Assembly: GCF_036046055.1 (NCBI RefSeq)
Contig: NZ_CP107939.1
Coordinates: forward strand, 4,216,001 to 4,280,000
Source: Nocardia sp. NBC_00403
GTDB lineage: Bacteria > Actinomycetota > Actinomycetes > Mycobacteriales > Mycobacteriaceae
DNA: 64,000 nucleotides
Direction: 5' to 3'
Of this stretch, positions 34,014 through 43,600 are shown piece by piece (the stretch's first letter is position 1; every line of letters starts with the position of its first letter). A program made the position numbers and the translations under genes. The notes under the pieces are model-generated. The model saw only the letters and a program-made list of their open reading frames with translations. It was not told the DNA's origin and ran no database searches.

Positions 34014-35745
34014 TTTCGCCGCACGTCTGATCGATCCCCAGGCCATCAAGGCTGCCGGTCATAGTGCTGTCCTGGTCTACGTAGCACCGAGCAGACCCGG
34101 AGCCGGTTTCGGCGCCAAGCCGGTGACCAAGGAATTTGCCGATCGCCTGAAAGCTGTTGGCCTCGACATTGTTTCGATATGGCAGTACGGCAAGCCCGGT
34201 GATGCCCGGACACCCTCGGACTGGACCACGGGCTACGACGGCGGGCATCAGATGGGTCGTCAGGCCCGGGAAATCCATTCCGCTGCCGGCGGGCCCGACA
34301 GGTGCCCGATCTTCTTCGCGGTGGACGAGGACATCGGACTGGACGAATGGAACGACCGGGCAGTCGACTTCTTCCGGGGTGTCAACGACTCGATCGGGCC
34401 GGAGTGGACCGGCATCTACGGCTCGTCGAAGGTGTGCGCCTGGGCCATCGAAGACGGCGTGATCGGTCGGACTTCCGAGGGCCGGTACTGGGCCTGGCAG
34501 ACGCGCGCGTGGTCCGGCAACCGGCTCGATACTCCCGAGGCCGTCTTGTATCAGCGCGTCATCGATACCCCGTCCGATCCGGGCCCGCTCATCGACGGTA
34601 GTTCGGTCGACGTCAACGACATCTTGGCTGCCGACTTCGGACAGTGGTCCATCGTGCGCGCTGCGACGCAAGGAGAACACACCGTGAACGCCCCCGAATA
34701 CACCGAACTCGACAGGATGGGGAACTCCCGCTCCGAGCGCTGGGGAGCTCGTATCACCAACTTCCTGCTGCACACCCAGGAGGGCAACGGCACGGCCGAA
34801 TCGCTGGCGGCGTATCTCAACAACACGGCCAACGGCGTCTCGTATCACTACACGGTCAAGGATGGGATCGTCTGCGATGTCGTCGATACCGATTACGCGT
34901 CGTGGTCGGTCTTGGACGCCAACAGCCAAACGATCAATCTCTGCTTCGCAGGCAGCCGGGCGTCCTGGTCGACGGACGAATGGTTGGCCATCGAAGAAGA
35001 CCTTCGGATAGCCGCTTGGCTGGCGGTTCAGGATGCGAAGAAGTATGGATTCGCCACCGATGTCATCGCCCCGCCGTATACGCGCAGGGACGGGATCTCC
35101 GACCATAAATACGTGACCGAGTGCCTCGGGATCGGCACGCATACCGACGTTGGCTGGAACTTCCCCTGGGGTGTCTTCGAGAGCCACGTGCGAGAGTTCG
35201 CCAGTGGCGTACCGATAGCCGGAGCAATCGGCGAGAAGGCGGCCGCATCGCCCTGGCTGGGCCCGCGGCAGGGCCCCGAGGGCGAAATGAGGACAGCTGA
35301 CGGTGTGGGACGATTCGTTCAGTTCCTGCACGGATATATCTATTGGCATCCGTCCACCGGTGCGCATCCGATCCCGGAATCGTTGTTCGAGAAGTACGCG
35401 GAAACAGGTTGGGAAGCGGGGCCTTTGGGCTATCCGATCACCGACCACACCGTGCTGCGCGACCCGAAGGACGAAGTATGGGGCGAGGTGCAGGGCTTTC
35501 AGAACGGGGCTCTCTACCGGCGCAACGGTCGGCCGGTGTACCTGGTGCACGGCGAAATCCGTGAGCGATGGAATCGAAGCGGATTCGAGAACGGGCCCCT
35601 CGGCTGGCCGACATCCGACGAAATCCCCTTCGACACCGGGACCTACCAGGAGTTCGAAAACGGCCGGATCTATTGGACACCGAAACCGACGCTCGCCCTC
35701 CTGACAGTCGACGGACGCGTGGAGCCGCTGCGCGATACCGCCTGA
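33997..35745 (+). CDS. Modular peptidoglycan hydrolase: DUF1906 + amidase_2 + LGFP repeats
   Basis: A 582-residue protein from ATG 33997, with GGAGG at 33985-33989. Residues 1-210 form a DUF1906 (Rv2525c-like glycosidase-fold) domain (GHSAVLVYVAPS, VSIWQYGKPGD, CPIFFAVDED, ADFGQW). Residues about 230-400 are an N-acetylmuramoyl-L-alanine amidase_2/PGRP domain with likely zinc ligands His259 (FLLHTQEG), His370 (SDHKYVTE) and Asp384 (THTDVGWN). Residues about 430-575 hold LGFP-type repeats (AETGWEAGPLGYPITD, SGFENGPLGWPTSDE, YQEFENGRIYW) that attach proteins to the mycolic-acid envelope. No signal peptide is visible, as in phage endolysins. It would cleave the stem peptide from glycan. A terminator follows. 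Confidence 0.87.
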   Translation: MSTAVDFAARLIDPQAIKAAGHSAVLVYVAPSRPGAGFGAKPVTKEFADRLKAVGLDIVSIWQYGKPGDARTPSDWTTGYDGGHQMGRQAREIHSAAGGPDRCPIFFAVDEDIGLDEWNDRAVDFFRGVNDSIGPEWTGIYGSSKVCAWAIEDGVIGRTSEGRYWAWQTRAWSGNRLDTPEAVLYQRVIDTPSDPGPLIDGSSVDVNDILAADFGQWSIVRAATQGEHTVNAPEYTELDRMGNSRSERWGARITNFLLHTQEGNGTAESLAAYLNNTANGVSYHYTVKDGIVCDVVDTDYASWSVLDANSQTINLCFAGSRASWSTDEWLAIEEDLRIAAWLAVQDAKKYGFATDVIAPPYTRRDGISDHKYVTECLGIGTHTDVGWNFPWGVFESHVREFASGVPIAGAIGEKAAASPWLGPRQGPEGEMRTADGVGRFVQFLHGYIYWHPSTGAHPIPESLFEKYAETGWEAGPLGYPITDHTVLRDPKDEVWGEVQGFQNGALYRRNGRPVYLVHGEIRERWNRSGFENGPLGWPTSDEIPFDTGTYQEFENGRIYWTPKPTLALLTVDGRVEPLRDTA

Positions 35746-35770
35746 GCCCGGCTCGGTTGGCCTCGGTGTC

Positions 35771-35794
35771 CGTCGGGGCCTGCCGGCCCCGACG
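35771..35794 (+). terminator. Hairpin terminator after the lysin gene
   Basis: Perfect 10-bp arms CGTCGGGGCC and GGCCCCGACG around the loop TGCC, 25 bases after the stop codon. Confidence 0.75.
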
Positions 35795-36034
35795 TCGCCG
35801 GTGGCGAGATCGTCGTTGTGAGAGCACCGTCTAGCGATGCTCTGACGGTTTCCGCGGCGACTGCGATCGGAGTCGTCCTGGTACCAGGGCAGAGCCGGTA
35901 TCGGCGCTGATGCACACCACCCGCGTCGCGCGAGCCGGCACAGTAGGTGGGCCTCCTTTGTTCTTCTGCCCCGAGAAGTACCCGCTGCCATGGCAATAAG
36001 TGCTACTTGCCCTCCGATGGTGATTGCCAATTGG

Positions 36035-36052
36035 ACTCTACGGACGTAGAGT
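36035..36052. promoter_or_regulatory. MerR-type operator-like palindrome
   Basis: ACTCTACG-GA-CGTAGAGT, perfect 8-bp arms. TTGGAC lies just before it (36031-36036) and could be a -35 box, an arrangement seen at MerR-family promoters. It lies 168 bases before the methyltransferase start. The rest of 35795-36219 has no supportable gene. Confidence 0.4.
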
Positions 36053-36219
36053 TCAAGTGTCTACCCACTGATACCTGGGGATCGCAACAGTCAAGCGGGC
36101 GAATCGAATCCGCGGCCACGCTGCCGTCCAACGGTCTGCCCGCCGCAGTCGTTCGTGCCGTTGGTGCATCAACCCGTTATCGGTCCCTGAAACTACCTAC
36201 TGGACAGGAGCAAACCGCA

Positions 36220-37044
36220 GTGGAGAAGGTTCGGTTCACCGAGGAGAAGGCGACCATGCTGGCCACGCTGTATGGTCGGGCGCTCGACAATCGGCGAGAG
36301 AAGCCGATTCTCGGCGATCAGGCGGCCGAGGCGGCTCTGCGACAGATCGACTACGACTTCGCCGAACTTCGAGTCAAGGACGACGTGGCCGTCACGGTTG
36401 CGGTGCGCGCGAAGGTGATCGACGAGTGGGCGGCGCAGTATCTGCTCGAACACCCCGATGCGATCGTGCTGCACCTCGGGTGTGGAATGGACAGTCGGGT
36501 CTTTCGGCTCGACCCACCCACCACGGTGACATGGTTCGACATCGACTATCCCGATGTCATCGACCTGCGCCGCAAGATCTATCCCGACCGCGAGGCTTAT
36601 CAGACGATCGGAACGCCGATTACCGCATTCGGTTGGCTCGACCACATCCCCTCGGACCGTCCCGCGCTGATCGTCGCCGAAGGCTTGACGATGTACCTGA
36701 AGCCGGACGACGGCGCCGAACTGCTGCGACGGCTGGTCGCGAAGTTCCCGACCGGTCAGTTGATCTGTGATGTCTTCAGCCGGCTCGGCATCAAGTTGCA
36801 GAAGACCAATCCCGTGGTGCGCCGATCAGGTTCCACGCTCTACTGGGGCGTCGATGATCCGGCCGAGTTCGAGCAGTACGGGCTCCATCCGATAACCAGT
36901 CTCGATGCGTCCGAATGGGCCGAGTCGGACGTTTTGAAGGAGTCCTTTTCCGACGTCACGCTCGGAATGAAGCTGCAGCTCTTCGCGATCCGGTTCATTC
37001 CGGCGATGCGCCGCATCGCACGAATCGGACGCTGGAACTTCTGA
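36220..37044 (+). CDS. Class I SAM-dependent methyltransferase (leucine carboxyl methyltransferase/PKS O-MTase family)
   Basis: A 274-residue protein from GTG 36220 with CAGGAG 9 bases upstream; the longer frame upstream is not protein-like. Motifs: VAVRAKVIDEWAAQYL, the SAM-binding VLHLGCGMDSRVFRLDP, WFDIDYPDVIDLRRK, PALIVAEGLTMYL and LICDVFSRL. The family (Ppm1/Tcmp-like) methylates carboxyl or hydroxyl groups of small molecules or polyketides. It stands alone, convergent with the small gene at 37120, and may be under the MerR-like site at 36035. Substrate unknown. Confidence 0.87.
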   Translation: MEKVRFTEEKATMLATLYGRALDNRREKPILGDQAAEAALRQIDYDFAELRVKDDVAVTVAVRAKVIDEWAAQYLLEHPDAIVLHLGCGMDSRVFRLDPPTTVTWFDIDYPDVIDLRRKIYPDREAYQTIGTPITAFGWLDHIPSDRPALIVAEGLTMYLKPDDGAELLRRLVAKFPTGQLICDVFSRLGIKLQKTNPVVRRSGSTLYWGVDDPAEFEQYGLHPITSLDASEWAESDVLKESFSDVTLGMKLQLFAIRFIPAMRRIARIGRWNF

Positions 37045-37119
37045 TTCGAGTGCTCCGACGATCGCCGGAATCTGCGCCATATGCCAAACTTCAGACCGAT
37101 CAAGGTACATCGCCGGCGG

Positions 37120-37506
37120 CTACTGATACCAGCACCTCGCCGTCGTGGTGTTCGACCGACTCTTCCGCGGCCGGTGATAGCGCATCGACACCTCGTCGTA
37201 GAGCACGGTGGTCGCGTGCTGAAGCTCATCGACAACTTCGATCAGCCGGAGGATGTCGGCGGCGCGCTGCGTGATCTCCGTGGGTTGTTCGATCGCCGCC
37301 GAGAATCGCGTGGCGAGCGTTCGAATCGGATCGTCCTGCTGCAGAGCACTGGGGTCCCCGAATAGGCCGAGTGGGATATCGGCGAGATCCACCGGGGCGA
37401 CACGCAAGTCCGCCGCCAGCGTCGTCCAGTCATGCTCGGCGGCACGCCGTAGCTCGGCGAATTGTACTGGATCCGGGCCGGACCGGCGCACATTCACGAT
37501 ATTCAA
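37120..37506 (-). CDS. Small ORF after the giant effector gene, candidate immunity/accessory protein
   Basis: A 128-residue frame from TTG 37506, 98 bases beyond the stop of the giant gene on the same strand. Composition and high third-position GC support coding (PVQFAELRRAAEHDWTTLAA, PIRTLATRFSAAIEQPTEI, AADILRLIEVVDELQHATT). The frame is open further upstream through the end of the giant gene, but with weaker bias and no better start. Predicted mainly helical, no membrane segment, no recognised family. By position it resembles the small immunity genes that follow polymorphic toxin genes; this is inference only. Its last 20 residues are basic and low-complexity. Confidence 0.5.
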   Translation of the reverse strand: MNIVNVRRSGPDPVQFAELRRAAEHDWTTLAADLRVAPVDLADIPLGLFGDPSALQQDDPIRTLATRFSAAIEQPTEITQRAADILRLIEVVDELQHATTVLYDEVSMRYHRPRKSRSNTTTARCWYQ

Positions 37507-37604
37507 CCGCTCGGCCAGCGCCGCAGCGGCGCGAGATCGAGATTCTCCCAGGCGCCTCGCGGTCCGTGCGGATCGATGTGCGGCTGTTCGCCACCACTTG
37601 GTGG

Positions 37605-40600
37605 CTACGCGGCCAGTTCGAGCAGTGCTCTGAGAAACGGCACCTGCGCCGCAGCGTCGTCCGGGTGGCGCAGGGCGACGGCGGCCCGGACGTCCTCGAT
37701 GAACGCCGGTCCCTCCGGGCGTTGCCGATGGTGCAGATAGGTGCCGAAATCATAATGCCCATCCAACAATTCGCTCACACGCGAGGCGAATTGCTGGACC
37801 ACGCGGTCTTCAGCAGACAGGGTGGCGACGTCGAGACGTGCCTGCGCCTCCAGCGCTTGGTGCAGAAGCATCGGGGCGGCATCGGGCGGCGCGGCCATCA
37901 TGTCCGCCACAATCGACGCGAACCATCGACCTACCTGATCCTCCGCAGACGACTGACCGGCGCCGTCACCATCACGCAGCTGGATGGCTGTCTGGTGCAG
38001 GTAAGGCCCGACGACGTCGTCCATTATGTACTCGTAGCCCCGTTGGCAACCGATATCGTCGAGGACGACGTCGGCTTCGAACCGCGCACGCAGATACTCC
38101 AGATCCTGAGCCTCCTGCGACCGAGAGCCCGGGAAGTGCAGACCGAATACCCCGTCTCGGGCGATCGAGTTCCAGTACTCCCGCTCGGCGTCCGTGAGCA
38201 CCGGCGGCTTCATCAGGTCGCGGTCGAGGTCGAGCAACGGTCTCGTTGCCACCAGCGCGGTGTAGCAGTACTGCGGAAGTTCATCGAGGGATAGCGCGCG
38301 GGCGGCGCGGCCGATCGCGCTGGCCCGGTTCGTGGTGTCGCTTCCTCCCGACTGCTCCGGCGCCCCCACCGGCAAAGTACGGAATTTCCAGATCGGGATT
38401 TTCTCACCGGGCAACCGGAGCCTGTCTTGGGCGATCAGCAGTGGGCCCGGCGATGTATTGGAAAAGCCCATCAGCACTTCCGCTTCCAACGCGGCCGCCG
38501 TGAGCGCGCCGAGGGCCCCGAGACGAGGACCCTGCTCGGTGAGCCAGCTGCGCTCCCAGGCGTGCCGCTGCGGGCTCTCGCTCCAGGCGCGGCCGCTCAG
38601 CTCACCAGGCGCGGCCCTCGGCACCGAGGCCACGTATCGGAAGCCGGGCCGGCGTAGCAGCGCGGCCTCGGCCTCCCGGGCATCCGGCCGCTCGGCCTCG
38701 GGCCGAGTCGGCGTCTCATCTACCACCGCAGGAGTCGGTTCGACCTCGATAGACGTCGCCGCTCCATTAGCGGGCGTCTCCTGCGGAATTACCTGATCCG
38801 AAACGCCTTTCGGGCCGACCGGTTCCGCTGCTCGAATCGGTTCGCTATCGGACGTCGGCTGGGTGGGTTCGTGGTCGGGTGTTGGAGGGTCCTCGGTGGG
38901 TGGGCCTTGGATGTTGTGTGGGTGTTGGCTGTGCGCGCGGGCGCGCAGTGGTTGGGGGAGCGGGGTTGGTATGCCGTCTTCGTTCTTGAAGTAGGCGGCG
39001 AATCTTCTTTTGGGATTCTGGTTGGCGGGTTGCCACTTGTTCTGGCCGTGTTCGTCGCCGTCGTAGTTGCGTACTCGCGGGGTGTTGATGTCGGGGTTGT
39101 CGATGGCGGAGCTGATGTGGTTGAGGGTGATTCCGTGGGCGGTTTTGATGGAACGCGGGGCATTGGCGAGGATGTCGAAGACGAGGATTTGGCCTTCGAC
39201 GTTGGTGATGAGGTAGCCGTGCGAGTTGGCGTCGTCCTCGTCGACGAGGACGACGGTGTCGATGCCGTTTCGTCGGGTGCGGACAATTTCGATGACTTCG
39301 GCGAGGCCGTCGTCGCCGGTCTGGATCGGTCGGAGTTGGGTGCCGAGGGCGGGTTCGACAGTTTTCCAGTTGTCCTCGGCTTTCCATCGGAGGTCTTTGT
39401 CGTCGGGTTCGGGTGCGTCGGGGTTGCCGCCGAGTGCTCGGAATATGCGGACGAGGTGGATCGCGCAGTTCCTGACAACGATGGGGTCTGGTGGGGTCGG
39501 TTGGTCGGGACCGGTGGGGTGAGGGTTGATGAGGTTGTTGTCGCCGTCGGTGGTGAATTCGGCGATGTATGCCTTTTTGATGTCGTGGGGGTAGGACTGT
39601 TGCCACTCCTCGCGGGTGCGGACGCGGGGGATGCGGTCGGGGTCATCGACGTCGGTGATTTCGGGGTCGGGGATGTTGGTATCGAAGATGACGACGTGGC
39701 CGCCGACGTTGGTGATGGTGTACGGGTGCAGGTTCTTGCTCTTGCCGTATTCGACGAAGACGACGACAGTGTCGATGTCGTTGTCGGGATCCTCGACGGC
39801 GTCGAGGATGTGGGCGAGGGGGGCGGCGGTGTCGGGGCCGAGGTGGGTTTCGATGAGTTGGTTGGCGATGGCGTCTCTGAGGTCAGTCCAGTTCTTTAGT
39901 CGTCGTTCAGTTTTGATTCCTTCGTTGAGGCCGAGCGCCCATAATGCTTCGGCTGTTTGGTTGATGGAGTTCAGCAGCTTCCGGGCTTTCTCGGGTTTGA
40001 AGACTCGCCGGAGGACGGACCAGGCGGTGATGGCGCCGACGCCCGCGGCGATAGCTGCGCTGCCAGGCTGGTTTCCCAATAGCGAGACTGCGCCACCGCC
40101 GACCAGGCTGCCCAGTCCGAACCCGGCCATGGACGTCTGGAGGCGCACGGCTCCCGCTCGTCCGCGTACTGCCTGCGGGGTCTTCTCGCGCGCGTAGGTG
40201 GTGATAGGTATGGCAGCCGAGCCGAGGATTGTCCAGCTGGCGCCTAGTGCCGCCGCGGTTATCCAGGGGTCGCTGGTGATTGCCATTGCCTGCACGACGG
40301 CGGCCCCGGCCAGGCTGGCCATTCTGGCATCGAGGAGCCTTTTGATCCGGACTTTTGCCAACAACTTGTAGATGCCGTTCCCTAGAACGGCCCCGGCTGG
40401 GACGAGCGTCGATACCACTCCGATCTGTGTACCCGTCATGCCGGAGTCGAGGAGCATTGTAGCGAACGGGATCGACTGCATTCCCAGATAGAAATTGTGG
40501 AGACTCAGGCCGTTGTTGATTCTTCGCGTCAGGGGATGGTCGTAGACCGCATGCCGGCCGGCGGTGACCGAAGTGGGCAGTTCTTTCCAGATACTTCCCT

Positions 40601-43600
40601 CTTTCCGTTCGGTCGGAAGATCGGGTACTCCCGACATTGACGCGACGTTCACGACGTTCGTGGCGAGATTGACGAGGGGGGGAAACGCAGCTCCGGCCGA
40701 CAGCAGAATGGGCCCTAGTCCCCCGACAACTCGGGTGAAGTTCTGTTTGAGGTTATTGAAGCGAGTTAGTCCTGTTTTCGCATCGGCGGTCATCCAGGCG
40801 CTCACCTTGCCGGAAGCGCTTCCATAGATCAGGGAAAGGCCCGATTCCACTAACGTGGTCGCGACGAGTATGGGGACGGCGTATGAAGTTCCCGTCGCAA
40901 GGGCGACAGTCGCTGTGGCTGCTGTTACCGTCCCCACGATTGCGCTGCCTTTCATCAACTTCTTGGGGGAGAAGTAGTCGGTCAAATATCCCGCGATATT
41001 TGCGCCGAGAATGATTGGCACGGGGGTGAGCGCCGCAATGGCGCCCGCCAGACCCGGCCCGGCATTGTCTACCATCCAGATGCTCATCGCCGAGTTGAGG
41101 ATCGCGAAGCCGATTTCGTTGAGGAACTCGGAGGCGAGTCGTATACCGACATTGAGGTCGGTGCGAATCACGCTCAGCAGTGATTTTTTTTCTCCGGATG
41201 GTGTGACACCGGAATTATGCCGCTCTGCGGCTGGCGACGGCGTGGGGTGCGCAGCAGGGCCCTGCGGGAGTTCCTGCCCGTCACCTGGTGGGAAACGGTG
41301 TGCAAGCATCTGGGGTGGCAGGCCTCGGCCGATATGCAGCGGGGCCACCGCCGTGTTGTGCTCATCTCGCATCGGACGCCCGGCGTCGTCCGCGCCTCGC
41401 AACAGCTCCGCGAATCGCGGATCCCATTGCAGCGCGTGCGCGCGCGGGTGCGCTTGGTGAGCTGCGGGTTCGGCGATAGGTGTTCCCGCAGTGGGCTGTG
41501 GAGTAGTTGGCTGCGCGGGAGTGCGCCCTTCGGCCGTGGCGTTGGTGGGGCCGGGTTCGGCAGCGGTGCCCGGCGCGGTGGCGAGCTGCGTTGGGTCCGA
41601 TGATGGGATACCAGGCTGGGCATCAACCGACCTTGCCTGTCCGTCGTTTTCACCGGAACCGTGAGGCTCGCTCGGTCCTGCTGCGGAGCGTATCGCGCCT
41701 TGGCGCAGACTGGCCGCAGCCCGGTCGAGGCCAGCGGGGTGAGCATCTGGCGGTCGTGATTCGGCTACGGTGGATTGGATTCCGCGGTCGAAGCGCGCCT
41801 GCCATTCCTCCAACCCATGCAGGATCACCGTGTTGAGTTTGTCGAATAAATCAATCTCGAGGAATACCTCAGGATTCCCGGCGTGCCGCTGGCGCAGCTG
41901 CGTGACTTCCGTGCTCCACTCCTGCGGGGTCCGTCGATAGCGGTACTTGATGCCTAGGTCGTAGGCCATTTTGTCGCGAAGTAGCTCCAGTATTCGCTGT
42001 GCTTCGGCGGGCTGGACACTCGGCGGTGGAGCCTCGTCCTGCGCGTGGTTCTCGATCAGGTTGAAGATGCTCAGTACCTCGCTATACCAGCCGGGCACGC
42101 CCAAACAAGCATATTCCGATTCCGAGGCGATGATTCGCTGTCGGACCTCAGCTAGTTTCGCCTTCGGGACATTATGGGCACGCATCTTCGCGAAGCTGTC
42201 CGTACCGTCCATGAAATGATCCGAGAAGCCATTCCGCGGCCAAGTCAGTTGATACCCGTTTCCGAGATCGTAGGGCACCACAAGGAATCCGTACTGCTTG
42301 ACGACATTTCCGCCTTCGTACCGGTCCCCGGGACGAACCAGCATGTCGCCGAGCCCGAGCGCCTGCCCACTCGGAGTGTGGAAAAGCGGGTTCAGCGGAT
42401 TCGTTTCTTCCCGGGGGATGAAGTCGCCCGGTTTGTATTCCATGAGAATGACGCGTTTGCTGGGGCGCAGCACTTTCGGCATCAGCGCACCGGCATCGCT
42501 GAGGGTCCGCGCCCCCAACACCTCCGCGATGGCTTGTGCCTCCGTGCGGACAGACTTTTCGATCACCTTGTAGCCGTTTTTGTAAGTGATCAACACCACC
42601 GTTCTGGCCATCGTCGGGTTGCCTATGTCAGGTTTGAGGACCTTGCGCGAAAGCACCCCTGAGGCTTTCGCTTCCGCTACCTTCTCGGCGAACGGCCGCC
42701 CGTCGGTGAGGTCGTTCATCCAGAAAATGCGGTCGTGATCGCTGTCGACCGTCGGAAAGTAGTATCGGATGCCCGATTCAGGCTGGTCATGGACACCGGA
42801 CACCGGTTCGACCGTCAGCTGGCCGCGCCCGTCGATATGAACCCGCCGATAGTCGATCGGAATTCCCTCCCGCACCGCCCATTCCCGGAGCTCAGGGTTC
42901 TGGTCCAGCAGCCGCTCCTGCCCGAGCAGCGGTGACATCACGACGATCCGCTCATTCCGCACCTTCCAGACGCCCTCGGCGACCATGATCGCGTCTTCGG
43001 TCGGAGGCAGCTCTCTAGCGGCGCGGATCGCCAACGCCTCGCGAACCTCGTGCAGATACTTGTGCGCTTCTTCGACAAGTGGTTTGAGGAATTTGAAGTG
43101 CCCGATTGCCGCGGGCATCGCCCGTTGTTCGCCGAGCAGACGGAACAGGCGATCGTCGAACACGAGCCCGCGCAGCAGCTCTTCGAGTCGAGCATCCTGT
43201 CGGTCCTCCAGGTTCCGGATCTCCTCCTCGAGTTGTTGGACGTCCTTCAGATGGAGGGCCGTGGTGTCCACGCCGAGATGCCGAAGCTTGCGCAACGCTT
43301 CGGCGACCATCTCCGCGACTGTGTTGTCGGCGGCATCGAGTGCCCGGCGCACGCTCGGCGGTAGCGCCGCGGATGTGGCGTCGGCAACGACCGGTGCGGT
43401 GTCGCCGTGATCAATACCCGAGACCTCGACCCGCGAAGGCGCGTGCTGCGGCGGAGTCGGCCGTGGCTCATGAGGCTCGTCACCCCGGCCGTTGCCGGTC
43501 GGCAGGTTCTGCGGAGCCGCCATGTCCCTCGGTGCGCTTGGTGTCGAGTGTGCGGCGGAATGGCGTGCATCGTGGTCTGCGGATGTGTCGTCCTGTGCTC

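Noticed and set aside
38871..39899. 342-codon plus-strand frame opposite the papain-like modules
   Set aside because: Low-complexity V/D/G composition created by codon bias of the giant gene; no motif.
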